DNA of 64,000 nt from Dioscorea cayenensis subsp. rotundata (GCF_009730915.1 NC_052483.1:434001-498000); one strand, 5' to 3'. Positions 1 to 12,238 are shown, counted from the first letter of the stretch. Translations and numbers: made by a program. Notes: generated by a model not told the origin, from the sequence alone.

Positions 1-390
1 GTTTGAATTCTTCCGTGAAAAGCTGGGTGTCAAAGAGTTCTGAGCAAGGGAGTGTGTTGAGAATGTTGCTCGAACTAGGATGTTGACTATTCATCGAAGA
101 GTCTCGCTACTATGATCTTCTTGGTATAGTACCAAATGTCGATTGGATGGAGAAGTCTGCAATGTGATTGGATGTTAGCCGCTTTTTAATTAAGGTTTCT
201 CGTTCTTCACCTTTTGTCCTTATGTACCTTTTTGTGTGCTACCTTGTCGGTGAAGCACATTACTTTGTTGTCTTTAAATTCAGTCTTCTAGTCAATGTTT
301 CAAGTAAGCTTAATACGAGAATAGCTTCAGTTACTTTGCTCTATTATCCACTACCTGAATTCAGAACAATCATGTGAAACATACATAGTA

Positions 391-1008
391 TTATCTCCTT
401 CTTTTGTCTAACAGACTAGTGATACATAAACTTATGGTGAGGCTGATCTTTCCTGGCATTATCCCTAAGACTTGCAAGAGATTTTGTTTTTCTTTAAGAT
501 AAACAGATATGATCTCCCCTTCAATATCATCAACACTCGCCATCTTGAAGCGAGGCTGGAGGCTTTGAGCAAAAGCAATGAAACCAGGGTGCTTAACTAT
601 ATGGATTGGATATTCATGCAAAATGATCACCTTCGCAAGATTCAAACAGCTAGTTTCCTGATCAAAAAGTGCATTGGCCCAACCAGCACCTCAATAGCGC
701 CTTTTCTGCGGTGGTTCTGTGATATTTCCATCAGTTTGTGCACTGGTGAGTGCAAGTTTCTTTTCTTGGTTTTTGATTTTGGGACAAGAGCCGAATGCAA
801 TGTGTCGCTTGAGGTGGCTAGTACCAGCTATCTTTGAACCACTACTATATGCAAAGGTTTGCTTACAGAGTTTACAGCAAGCCCGTGTGCATCCACCAGG
901 AATAGCTTCAATAGTAAAATGTTCCCACACTAATGACTTCTTCCTCCTGCGCTTGGATGTTGGTGGTGTTTCACTACTAAGCGGTTTGGTGTCATTATCC
1001 TCTGCCAT
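391..1008 (-). pseudogene. BED zinc-finger, hAT-transposase-derived protein (SLEEPER-like), 5' part, broken
   Basis: Reading the minus strand from ATG at 1008, the protein opens with a basic nuclear-type stretch (SKRRRKKS) and a BED finger with a CKLC pair and a TSHLKRHI histidine segment (about residues 27-75). This is the DNA-binding module of hAT transposases and of their domesticated plant relatives RICESLEEPER and DAYSLEEPER. The frame stops at 691-693 (TGA), then continues in the same frame with the conserved block after the finger (LAKVIILHEYPIHIV, then LQPRF and KQNLLQVLGIMPGKISLT). A CGA-to-TGA change at 691-693 is the simplest reading. After KISLT the expected LDLWTS block is out of frame and the match fades near 391, so the RNase-H-like and dimerisation parts are not seen. 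It could be a dead hAT copy or a decayed domesticated gene. Confidence 0.7.
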
Positions 1009-2445
1009 AGTGAAGAACAAATCTATGCAAGAGCAGAGTCAGTAGGTATCCTACTTTTTTTCACTTTTTCTTCCCCAACATTGTAAACATAATTTCCAAA
1101 CAATCAGAAAACAAGGATAGACGATGAATCCAATAGATGCAATAAAAACATCAAAAATCTTGCTTGATAGAGCCTAATTGCTGTAAAGTGTGAACCTTGC
1201 CTGATTGTCAGACTTTCTTTGCAAATAAATTGTGGATGTTTCAACCATTGTTCAATCATTGCTCAAACATTTTGAGCATTTTCAATAAAAAAAAATATGC
1301 TAAACCACCCACATGGAAGTACATGCTAAAAGCATAATAACAGAAACTTAAGAGGAGTCAACTCATGTTATTTAGCCTCCACTCACCAGAGATTGGTTTG
1401 TTATAGCAAGCCATTAAAACAAGCGAGAAGCATTAATCAGTTAGAACAGTGAACTAGATGATCTAAGGGTACTATTCTGTAAAAATTAAGTTCACTTGGC
1501 AACCATAGAAAGGTAACAGAAGCAATGCAATACAGTTGTTGGTTCGTGAAGGGTGTATTGAAACTGTGAGGCATGCTCTGATTTTCTCTAAAACAGTTGA
1601 AATAATCTTGTTTCACAAGAGGCAAAATTCAAGATAGTAAAAGTTACAAATGTTAAGCAGGTCACTTGAACCATATTCTCTGTGTTTAACTGATAAGTGA
1701 CCTCAAAATTACTTGTAAATGTGCTTTCAGCAAGAAAGTGGCCTCAGAAGCATAGCATGAGGGATCAAACTTCATAGTATGCTTGTTTGAGCCTTTAGTA
1801 AACCTAAAACAAAGGAATTTATATAGACTGTGGGGCAATGAGTGAGGCAAGCAACATGAATAACTAGGAATTTCCCATGTTAACACAGTAGCACTATATA
1901 TATATATATACACACATGCTGCTCAGGCATCACATTGGTTACTCCAATGGTAACAAAGGATCTTCAAAACATGTAAAAATAAAGATGAACACAAATCAGT
2001 TGCCGCATGATGTAAGAATGAATTATTGTGACAAACTCATCCCTGACATTGAACTAGGTTATGTCGCCCAAAATGCTAAACAGAGAAGAGCGACGATCAT
2101 ATATTGGTCTTAAGTTAACTCGGACGAACCGTTCACAAGATCCAACTTCCAACAGAATAGCATACCACGTAGTGAGATTAAAAAAAAAAAAGAGACAACC
2201 TAGTCGGTAAGCTTCGTACTTGAGGAAATTGGGAACCTAACCTAAAGTTCGCTAAGGTTGGTGTTGTCGACTCGACAGGTTAGTAAGCTTTGAACACGGG
2301 ATGAGACTTAGCATGTGGGCCAAGTCTATGGGTTGGAACGATTGTCAATAGCATGATATGGGCCAACAGTGAAGAAGAAGCCCATGACGCAGCCGTTGCA
2401 AGGAGTGAAGAGGAACCCAAGGTACCCCAACAAGAAAAGAAATAA
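1009..2445. other. Intergenic, no gene seen
   Basis: AT-rich sequence with short chance ORFs only. A (TA)n run lies near 1896-1911. The part next to 1009 would be the 5' flank of the BED/hAT gene. Nothing here could be tied to a known family. Confidence 0.6.
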
Positions 2446-3338
2446 GGGTGCGTTTGGATGAAGGAATAGAAATAGAGATAGGAATGGAGGTAGGAATGAA
2501 GAGAGGAATGAGAATGGGGGTAATGAGAAGGGGATATGAATGAAAACTGTGTTTGGTTAAAGAGGGTTATGCATTGGGAATATAAAAAGTAAGTGGAGAA
2601 TATGTGAGATAATTACCTTTATATCCTTCTTAAAAAAACAATTATATATATGTTTATTGATAATTAAGAATTAATTAATTAAATTAATTATTTTATTAAT
2701 TTAATTAATTAAGATAATCAATTAATTTATTAAATTAATTAAATTAATTAATTATTTAATTAATCAAATTAACACAATTAATTATTTTATTAACTTAATT
2801 GAGTTAATTAATTAAAATAATTAAAATAATTAATTATCTTAATAATTAAGTTAATCAATTATTTTATTAACTGAATTAATTAAGTTAACTACATTAATTA
2901 ATTATTTTATTAAATAATTTAATCAATTATTTTATTAACTGAATTAATTAAGTTAATCAATTATTTTATTAACTAAATTAATTAAGTTAATTAATTATTT
3001 AATTAGTTAAGTTAACACAATTAATTATTTTATTAACTTAATTATTTTATTAATTAAGTTAATTAATTATTTTATTAATTAAGTTAATACAATTAATTAA
3101 TTTATTAACTTAATTAATTAAGTTAATTAAGCTAATTTGGGCAAAGATGTAAATTTAACTATTGGTAATGGGTATTCCCCCCAATGTGGGGGGAATGATT
3201 TATTCCTTTGGTGGAGGTAATGAATTCCACCAACCCTCAATGATTGCCTGCATAAAATAACATCCAAACAAAGGGAAGGGAATATGTAATCAATGATTCC
3301 CTTTCCCAGGGTAATGATTGCGTGCATCCAAACACACC
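2446..3338. mobile_element. Non-autonomous TIR DNA element (MITE-like), about 0.9 kb
   Basis: The left end reads GGGTGCGTTTGGATG (to 2460) and the right end reads CATCCAAACACACC (3325-3338), the inverted complement apart from one base. A second CATCCAAAC lies just inside the right end (about 3261), and both ends carry related GGAAT/GGTAATG purine-rich subterminal sequence. No transposase is encoded; the centre is an AT-rich array. The terminus resembles hAT or Harbinger MITE ends, but I could not find a convincing target-site duplication, so the superfamily is left open. Confidence 0.6.
2640..3130. repeat. AT-rich degenerate tandem array
   Basis: Nearly 500 bp made only of TTAATTAA-type words and variants of AATTATTTTATTAACT, repeated with drifting spacing. 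The whole stretch is rich in self-complementary words and could fold back on itself. It fills the middle of the TIR element and is bounded by ordinary sequence on both sides. Confidence 0.85.
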
Positions 3339-3341
3339 ATA

Positions 3342-3625
3342 CACTACAAGAAATCATGTTTTTTGGGGCCGTTTTAAAATCATTTAGCGGCGGTTATAAC
3401 CGCACGCTAAATGAAACTCAATGGTGATTTGTAACACCGCAGCAGATACTGAACGTCGGGAGAGTAATTCACAGCGGTTTTATAGAACGAGTCGGAACAA
3501 CGGCATGAAATGCGTATGAAGACTTCTGCGGTTATATAACGGCTGCTAAATTATAAAGAGATCGAGACAGAGAACTTGGAGAAAGTGGTGGCGGTTCATG
3601 CGTAAACCGCCGTGGGTTTGATTTT
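3342..3625. mobile_element. CACTA-type (En/Spm) transposon end with subterminal repeats
   Basis: The segment opens with CACTACAAGAAAT, the hallmark terminus of plant CACTA elements. Within the next 280 bp a GCGGTTATA-type motif recurs in both orientations: GCGGCGGTTATAACCGC, GCGGTTTTATA, GCGGTTATATAACGG, GGCGGTTCATGCGTAAACCGCC. Dense inverted subterminal motifs are where the family's DNA-binding protein docks. The opposite terminus (a copy ending in CTTGTAGTG) was not seen in the window; it may lie in the gap or be lost. The element abuts the right end of the preceding TIR element within 3 bp. Confidence 0.65.
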
Positions 3626-4527
3626 TAAATTCTTTTTATTTTTTTATTTGATATTTTTGACAATTATATATATATATATAAATCCCTGCAGATTGAACTC
3701 ATTTGAATCCTCAGCATTGAACTCATTCAATTAATATTTAAAAAAATTATAAAAAAATTTATTTATAACCCATTAATAATTAAGTCAAATTTACAAATTT
3801 GTTTTCTCTCTAAGCTGCAAACATATTATATTGAAAAACAAGGCTTCATACTTATGTTGAAATCATCATTGGCATTACAACAATACAATGTGAACTGAAT
3901 GACAATATATCACCATAGTTTAACTGATTAATTGCCATGGCAACTTCTTCCTCTGAAAAATCCATCATTAACAAGTAAGACCTCTTGTCATCACCTTTAC
4001 CTGAATAGCAGGTTAGCATCACCTTCACCTGAATTCAAGAAAACATGCATGTTGATCAATAGACAAGAATAAATAGTTTTAATAAGTGCATACATATATT
4101 AAAAAGTGGAACACATCCACAAGGATTGCATATATGCCTACCATGTTCCATGAAAGGTGTAGTTAGGATATAAAATATCCAACTATGCAAAAGACAAATA
4201 CTCTATAAAGCATTAAAACTCCATTCCACATTCAGTGCCTCGCCAAAATCATAATAGAAGTCCATTCTTGGTCAATATGTTTCTGGAGGTACAAGCATAT
4301 ATATTACCAACCTAGAGGAAGTATACAATTCACTAATATTGAACCTATTACTTTATCTGATAGATCAAACGTCCAATCACTTTTATTCTCATCGGTAAAC
4401 TCTATTTAGCAACTTAGTATTGATGGTAAAACTATGTCCACTTGCAAAAACTACAAATAATAACATTAATATACTTCCCAAATTTGAATTACTAATGAAA
4501 AAGGTTAATTAAACAATGGAATCATAC

Positions 4528-5361
4528 TTCTGACCAACTGGAAAACCATATTGGAGAGACAAAGGTAACACACCAACAGCACTGCAAACTGCAAGAAGAT
4601 ATTCAGCAATATTAGTGCCACTAAGTTGTTCCAAAATTTAAAGGAATGACAAGGAGATAGGGAATGAGTAATTTAATATAGCTCAGAGTACAAACTCAAT
4701 TAACTTATAAAAATCTCTTAAAATTTCAAAAGGAAAAAAAAAGACATTTCAAATCAGATTAAACAAGGATCAACCGTGACCGACGAAGCAGTTAAGCAAA
4801 ATTAAAAACTGTAGTTTTTTGTTCTGAAACATTTGAAGGTGGATCCATACACAAATAAAATATCCTATTTGAAGGCGAATGTGATCGCTCAAATATATGT
4901 ACCAAGATTTTTACAGTCAAGGCAGAAACATCTTTCACTTTTTCTCAACAATTATCCTCTAAAGCATTTTACACATGTTCATTCTGAACATCTCAATAAT
5001 CTAGTTAAAACATGTGAAGGACCTATCAGCACATCAATATATCATGATACAATAGCAGTAAATGAATACACTACTCAATGAGTGTTTTGGTGGGGTAGTT
5101 TCAAGATCATGCTTTAATATCTATCTCATCAGAAATTAGAAAGGTTAAACAACATTCTTTAGTGGTTTTAAGAAGGTTCAGTATAATTTCCATGACATCA
5201 AATAACATAATAGATAACAAAGTCAAGAAAGCATAAAATTGGAAGAACTTACTCTGTCATGTCCTTGTAAAAGTAGATTACATCTACAACAAACCACTCA
5301 TCCTTTCTGGCTACATTGGACAGATCCTTGATGCCACCAGCCAATGAGCTATAACTATACC
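4528..5361 (-). other. Exon-like islands of unknown gene
   Basis: Two minus-strand segments look like spliced coding exons. 5253-5361 has an acceptor (tgtgtag) and a strong donor (gtaagt) and reads through VARKDEWFVVDVIYFYKDMT. 4528-4581 follows in phase and reads AVGVLPLSLQYGFPVGQ, with a possible gtatga donor. A further open stretch near 3900-3985 (minus) contains LLMMDFSEEEVAMAINQL, which resembles a UBA-type helix such as those of DRM methyltransferases, but it does not join in frame. I do not recognise the gene. The position next to a CACTA end suggests captured gene fragments; chance is also possible. Confidence 0.2.
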
Positions 5362-6863
5362 CTACACAGAAGAAACAAGTTTTTATGGCAGACACACACA
5401 CACACAATAATTTTCTGGATATGTATACATAATAATCTTGTGGATCTCTAATCTGACTTCAAGTGAGGAAACAAATGGGACCTCACTTTGGAGAAAACCT
5501 ACAACCAAGAAGTATTCAAGTAATCCATTCACCATAAGCATTATTCGATAAAAGTTCATCAAAAGATTCTTCAATCAATAATTATTCCCATTACACTCTA
5601 CGCTAGAAATTAGCTAGAGAGATTGTGATTTAATGCAAAAGAATTTGATGTAACCAGAAAGCATTGAAAAGTCTTAAACGAAATATAATTGAATTATGTT
5701 TAGCTCAGTTAATAAATATCACATTACAAATCTCATTAGTCTCAAATAATAAGATTTTTGGCCATGATAAGCCAAATATTTAACATAACGAATTAAATGG
5801 GGGCACGGTTTGCTTAGAAGTTGCCATGCAATAACGAATGACAATACAACACCAGATAAAGACAATATGATGAAAACTAGACAGATTAAACATGAACATT
5901 ACAAACTAATATTAGAAACAAATAAAAGAGCCTATAGTCTTCAGCATGGATAAAAGTTAAGCAGAAAAGCCTCTAAATTTACAACCAAAAAAAAAAGTTC
6001 TAACATGCACATATAGTAAAAATTTATAATCTATATATGCAGCATAACCATTTGTTAGTGGTTAAAGAATTTATGACTAATAACAGGATAAACAATCATT
6101 GGTAAAGAAGAATATAACTTGCACTCACAAAAGAGAGTAGTATTGAAAACAATAAGCATGAGTAGATGATTAAGAACAAAATGTTGCACGCACTATAGTT
6201 AAACATGTTGAATACAAAGACAAGAATATGAAATAATGAAGTTCGTGAAATATATGTATGAAATTGAAAGGGCATAACATTAAAAAAAAGGAAAAATAAA
6301 GTAAAGGATCCATTAAACAAAACCTGCAGACAAGCCAATAAAAATACTTTTCAATGGCATCAAAGAAGTAAAAAACCAAACAAGCCTGCCTACTCTGAGT
6401 CTCTGACAACCATTACGTCAGTGTTGAATAATTCAGAATTAGTAAAAGTAATCATTTACTATCCATACAGAAACTATCACAACAAAAACAGAGTTCTAGA
6501 ATCACAATGAAAAGAACATTACAGAATTCATTGAAGAACCACCTACCCAAACACATATGGACCATCACTACCAAGGAAGAATAAAAATCTCTTAAAATTT
6601 CAATGACATGAATTACAACCAACTGCCACTAAAATCAATGAAAATTGCATAGCTTACAAATGAAAGGAAAAAGATATAGAAATAAAAACATTACATTTTC
6701 ATCTGGACAACAAATCCTAAATTTGATGATTTCAAATTTGTACTCCAAACACAAAAAAAAAAAGGAATAGTTCCCATACCTTAATCGAGTTAAAAACATG
6801 TGCACATGCATCAACAAGCAGAATAGTGACGAGAAAGGGAAAAAGAACAACACAGGGGCATAA
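5362..6863. other. Intergenic, no gene seen
   Basis: AT-rich sequence up to the assembly gap. Short open stretches near 5383-5574 and 6096-6409 (minus) have low-complexity, hydrophobic compositions and match nothing I know. Confidence 0.5.
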
Positions 6864-7863
6864 NNNNNNNNNNNNNNNNNNNNNNNNNNNNNNNNNNNNN
6901 NNNNNNNNNNNNNNNNNNNNNNNNNNNNNNNNNNNNNNNNNNNNNNNNNNNNNNNNNNNNNNNNNNNNNNNNNNNNNNNNNNNNNNNNNNNNNNNNNNNN
7001 NNNNNNNNNNNNNNNNNNNNNNNNNNNNNNNNNNNNNNNNNNNNNNNNNNNNNNNNNNNNNNNNNNNNNNNNNNNNNNNNNNNNNNNNNNNNNNNNNNNN
7101 NNNNNNNNNNNNNNNNNNNNNNNNNNNNNNNNNNNNNNNNNNNNNNNNNNNNNNNNNNNNNNNNNNNNNNNNNNNNNNNNNNNNNNNNNNNNNNNNNNNN
7201 NNNNNNNNNNNNNNNNNNNNNNNNNNNNNNNNNNNNNNNNNNNNNNNNNNNNNNNNNNNNNNNNNNNNNNNNNNNNNNNNNNNNNNNNNNNNNNNNNNNN
7301 NNNNNNNNNNNNNNNNNNNNNNNNNNNNNNNNNNNNNNNNNNNNNNNNNNNNNNNNNNNNNNNNNNNNNNNNNNNNNNNNNNNNNNNNNNNNNNNNNNNN
7401 NNNNNNNNNNNNNNNNNNNNNNNNNNNNNNNNNNNNNNNNNNNNNNNNNNNNNNNNNNNNNNNNNNNNNNNNNNNNNNNNNNNNNNNNNNNNNNNNNNNN
7501 NNNNNNNNNNNNNNNNNNNNNNNNNNNNNNNNNNNNNNNNNNNNNNNNNNNNNNNNNNNNNNNNNNNNNNNNNNNNNNNNNNNNNNNNNNNNNNNNNNNN
7601 NNNNNNNNNNNNNNNNNNNNNNNNNNNNNNNNNNNNNNNNNNNNNNNNNNNNNNNNNNNNNNNNNNNNNNNNNNNNNNNNNNNNNNNNNNNNNNNNNNNN
7701 NNNNNNNNNNNNNNNNNNNNNNNNNNNNNNNNNNNNNNNNNNNNNNNNNNNNNNNNNNNNNNNNNNNNNNNNNNNNNNNNNNNNNNNNNNNNNNNNNNNN
7801 NNNNNNNNNNNNNNNNNNNNNNNNNNNNNNNNNNNNNNNNNNNNNNNNNNNNNNNNNNNNNNN
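6864..7863. other. Assembly gap of 1000 N
   Basis: Exactly 1000 ambiguous bases. The round number indicates a scaffold gap of conventional, not measured, length. Any reading frame spanning it is meaningless. Confidence 0.99.
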
Positions 7864-9347
7864 CCCACATATAAATTGAAGAGTTTGTCACCATTGATCA
7901 AAGAGCTCTCAATTAAACAATGAAACTTAACATGTGAACACCATGCATGCATTCACAATGATTATGAAAGAAAATGTTTTCATCTTCTTGTTTCCATCCA
8001 CTAGCATCTCTCGTGTTGCTTTTCTCCATCAAATACAATCCAATCCAATCAATTGGGACCCTCCAAACTCTCTTTTAAAAATATCATCATTCATGTTTTA
8101 CTAAAAACCACATATTTACATATATATATATATTTATATCTTTATATATGGAGTACTATATATCTTTGTCCTTTTCGTCGGTTCATCACGGATCCAATCC
8201 GTGTATCACAATGCTCCATTAATTCCATCTTTTTTTCTGTGTGCCTCTTTCTGTGTGTGAACATAAAGAACATTGGTTTAAGTACAATAAATTTCTAAGC
8301 TCTTTATCTTTCTTTTTAAAAGGAAATTACCTTAAAATTATATATCATAATCAAATATATCGTCAAACCAATTTTTAAGTACAATATATGTGTTCTTTCT
8401 CTCTTTATCTCCTTTTCTCTTCTCTCTTTCTGCTTCTCTTCAATAGAAATTTAATTAAAGAGTTTAATAAAATTCAATGTCAATGGTTATATATGTATGC
8501 ACACTTGGTGGCTTTCTATTGGATGTGGTGTGTTCGTACAGCTTGGGAACAATTAAATACCAGCCGTTTTATTTGAACGACAAAGATTGACTCAGAGAGA
8601 CTACTTAGACATGAGAATGCAAAACACTGTTTATAGACATACTTTTCATTTTTAAAGATTATAAATTTATCATGACATAAAAAATTCCAAATAGTATGAT
8701 GAAAGAGTTACCTAGAAACTACCAGCTTATTATTCTAGAATACATTTATGACATCAAGGAAACTCGGACAATATATATGAACCAAAATTTAAAAAAGCAA
8801 ACCCACAAAAAAAAAAAAAGTCAACTTAGCATTACTAAGAGATGCTAATGGCCATAATCCTATCTATCTTTTACCGCATGGGCTTGATTATTTCTTCTTT
8901 ACTTTTTAGCTGGATGATGATGTGGTTTTGACTTCATGATCTCATTTTTGAGTTATTCCTTGCAGGAAATTAAAGCAAAAGCTCAACAAACTCTCACCAT
9001 CTCTGATGCAAATAAGACAGTACTAAGATTAATGTTTGACCATAATCTTAAATTCATCACATAAATCAATATTGTTCATGCTGATAATATAATCTCATTC
9101 ATATATATACATACACATACAACCAACATTACAAAAATTACAACTATATATATATATATATCACACACACACACAACCAAAGAAGGAAAAATTGCAAGTA
9201 TTTCAGACATATATAACTATATCACATTCATGTTCAATGAACATATATATAGTGATAATATAAGATGATAATATTATATGTAATCACTCATAACAAATAA
9301 ATTAACACCCCCTAAAATACAAGATATATATAAATCCTAATGAAACC
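7864..9347. other. Intergenic, 3' flank of the PSK gene
   Basis: AT-rich with (TA)n and (CA)n runs near 8118-8160 and 9143-9175 and poly-pyrimidine patches near 8395-8440. No coding signal. The part next to 9347 is the 3' flank of the minus-strand phytosulfokine gene. Confidence 0.6.
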
Positions 9348-9683
9348 CTAAGGCTTCTTTCCTTGGGTGTAAATATAGTCAATGTGAGCACTCAAAGTCC
9401 TCCTCATCAAGCACTCCTCATCTCCCACTCCTTCACAACTTTCTTCCACTGCCTCTGGACTGGCCTTTTCTACCACCTTAACAAAACACAATATTCATCA
9501 CCAAATGATCCTCATGAGTATATATATATACAACTAAACAAGAAAACAAAGTGGCTATATATATATATATATATGTACCTCTTTTGTAGTCTTTGGATCT
9601 GAAGGCACAGACCTTGCTGAAGATTGAGTGAGTGAAAGAATGAGCAGGAGAGAAAACAGAAGAACAGTGGTATGTTTCAACAT
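9348..9683 (-). CDS. PSK: Phytosulfokine (PSK) precursor
   Basis: This encodes the preproprotein of phytosulfokine, a secreted, tyrosine-sulfated pentapeptide hormone sensed at the cell surface by PSKR-type LRR receptor kinases and promoting cell growth. Two exons join in phase: 9579-9683 (35 codons) and 9348-9476 (42 codons plus TAG), with a 102-bp GT-AG intron. The 77-residue product has a hydrophobic signal peptide (residues about 5-22, [13 protein letters not shown]), a variable acidic middle, and the conserved family tail: Cys at 49, ECLMRRTL at 56-63, then DYIYTQ at 68-73. YIYTQ is the mature hormone; the Asp before the first Tyr is the usual sulfation context, and four residues follow (GKKP). 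Length and layout are typical. The start is the only ATG giving a signal peptide. The assignment is secure; which PSK paralogue is not clear. Confidence 0.95.
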
Positions 9684-9821
9684 GTTTGTTGTGTATTATC
9701 TTACTCAAACTTTAGAGAGAGTGAAAGAGGAAGAGAAAGAGAGTTTGGGAAGAGAAGATGAATTGAAGAGATAGGATAATTTGGGTAGAGCGTTGGGGGA
9801 GGTTCGGTATGAGAGCTAGTG

Positions 9822-9834
9822 GGTTATAAATAGG
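9822..9834 (-). promoter_or_regulatory. Probable TATA box of the PSK gene
   Basis: On the minus strand the sequence reads CTATTTATAACC, about 140 bp upstream of the PSK start codon, followed by a purine/pyrimidine-rich leader without an obvious upstream ORF. Spacing fits a plant TATA box with a leader of roughly 100 nt. The transcription start is inferred. Confidence 0.5.
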
Positions 9835-9839
9835 TGATA

Positions 9840-10559
9840 AAGAAGTGGTGTTGAATATGTGTGAATAAAAATAAATAAAATTTAGCACTTTTTGGGGGTT
9901 TCTTTTGAAAAATTAGATGGAGACCCTCGTGTGCATCGCTAGTAATAGGTGCGTTTACTATTTGACTTTTCAATGGGGGTTGGGTTTGGTCTGTTGGTCT
10001 TCATGTAGTTGGTTTGATATTTAAAGACCATGAGGGTTGAAATGTAATTTTAAGACTCAAGGGAGAGAAATTCATTTATGAATGTTATTTCTTTTAGCTA
10101 ACAACTAACTAACCGCTCATAATTTCTATAAAAGTTTCCAAAGTTTACAACCACCGGTACTGCTTCCGGCCAGTTAGTCGGTTATCCGATTTTCTTCTAA
10201 TATTTTGTACATATTTAAAAATAATAATAAATAAATCTATGAATTTATTGCAAAAATAGCTAGACTGAATACAAGAGTTAAAAAACAAAAGAACGATAAC
10301 AAAATACAGAAAAACACACCGAAATCAAGCACTACAGTGAACATGAGAAATGACATTTTTTCTATACTTTTTTTAAAAAATTTTAAAGTTTACCAAAAAC
10401 TTTTTGTGTTATTTTAATGTAAAATTTTAATTGAAAAATGGAAAACAAGACATTTGTGAATTCCTCATCTTTGTACATCTGTCTGTATAATGCTCATCCC
10501 ATTCTTATACTATTCTCATACTATATCATATATCAGACATCCTAGATCTGTATTTGAGT
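9840..10559. other. Intergenic, upstream of the PSK gene
   Basis: AT-rich flank containing any distal PSK promoter. No ORF or repeat worth naming. Confidence 0.5.
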
Positions 10560-10680
10560 CTTTAGATTTTATATTCATATAAAAATGAAGTTTTTTTAAT
10601 CCCTTTCTATATGTACTGTACTTCTTCGCAGTGTTTTATTTTCAATAAATTTGTGGTTTATCTATTTTTATAAAAAAAAA
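10560..10680 (+). mobile_element. LINE-type 3' tail
   Basis: The stretch ends with TTCAATAAATTTGTGG then TTTATCTATTTTT and an A-rich tail (to about 10680). The word GTGGTTTATCTATTTTT recurs exactly, in reverse orientation, at the tail starting at 12239. A shared 3' end followed by poly(A) is what 5'-truncated non-LTR retrotransposons leave. No coding part remains, and the left boundary is a guess. Confidence 0.45.
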
Positions 10681-12238
10681 GACATCTGTGAATTTTTTTT
10701 ATATATATAAAAAAAAAATCTGACTGTCATTTGTCATGTGTTTTTGGTCACTAATGATTTATATAAAACTAATAGATAAATTAATATAAAAATTTTAAAA
10801 ATATAATATGTAGATATAATTTGTTAATTTGTATATAGTCCTTGTCATCTAGATGGTCAGAATTTTTTTTTCCAATTGTTTTCAAGAAGAAGCGATATAG
10901 ATAAAAATATGGAATTCTTTTCAAATGAAAATTCTCTTCTTTAAGAATAAGTTAATTGAGAGATTAATTCTACGCGTTTCATTTTCGACATTAAAAAGCT
11001 TAATTAAGTTTTTGGTATGGAAACTTTCACTAATCTTATTAGACAGGGATGTCTTGTTTAATTTTCAGCAACTTGCTCAAAATTTGATATCATGAAAAAT
11101 CTTCATGGAGGTTGCAACTAACAGATAAGTTCTCATTATTAACTCTAAATTATAATGCTAGATTCTTTGACTTTTCAATTAGAAAAAACCAGGAGGCTTC
11201 ATCCTTCTTTATTTATTCAATCTCAAGCAATATTTATGTCTTACTAAAAAAGTTCATTAAGCTTCATGGTACTTACCTTAATTTCTTTTAATATAATTAA
11301 ATATAAACCCTGAAATTAATTATAATGCAACTCATGAAGATAGCATTGAATCTTGCCATGTTATAATGCTTAACACTATAAAATTTTTAAAAAACTTCAC
11401 ATTCTATTAATCACTCAGTCACTGATTAGGCTCTACAATGAGGAATACTAATTATCTATGAATTGTTTGACATTTTTCTAGCATGTACTGTATATATATA
11501 TATATATGTATATATGTGCACTAAAATATTAGATATGTAGGAAGGTTCAATTCCATCACTATCCCTTGATAAGTGGATCAAGTTGGCATGTTCTGCATTT
11601 TTCTCATTCTAATTTGTTTCTTTTTCTCTCAAAAGTCTCCTCTTATCCCTGGAAACAATGCTATTCTATTCTAGAATATCAAAATGAAGTAAAACAAATA
11701 TGATGTGTTTTATTGGTCTAAATGTAGGAGAAATAGGCTAGTCATGGGGCATTGAACACTAGATATATATAGATCTTTGAGTTTTGAGCTATAATTAATT
11801 TCTATGTATGTAAGGTAGGTCAAAAGCTAATATGATAGAGGGAGTGAATTTTGGTGGGTGATCCCATAACATGCTGATATTTGATTTGTTTTCTTAGATT
11901 TGACTTCCAAATATAAACTTCAATTGTTTTTTTGCTGTACCTCAGCACTTGCGTAGGCACACTATAAAATGTGTTAAACTCTTTGTCAGCTTTGGGATTG
12001 ACGCTAATGAGATTCTAGCTAGTTGTGCTATAGCTACCTCAGTTTGTTTCAGTATTTCCCTTTGGATAACATACATATATTGAACAAGTTTTGAGAACCC
12101 AGTAAGTTGATCAAATATATATATATATTTTTTTTTTTTTAAGTGGTGATCCTCTTTAACCTATTGGTACTAACTTTTTGTTGAGGATGCTCGTAATCTC
12201 CTATTAAAAAAAAAAATTTAAAATCTTAACTCAATTTT
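10681..12238. other. Intergenic, no gene seen
   Basis: AT-rich sequence with (TA)n runs near 11491-11515 and 12118-12130 and poly-T blocks. No coding or RNA gene signal found. Confidence 0.6.

Noticed and set aside
1-390. Possible further BED/hAT or other coding sequence at the left edge
   Set aside because: Minus-strand reading does not match the expected transposase blocks, and the plus-strand frames are short and unrecognised.
6635-7952. Long reading frames on both strands of about 370-420 codons
   Set aside because: They consist almost wholly of the 1000-N assembly gap.
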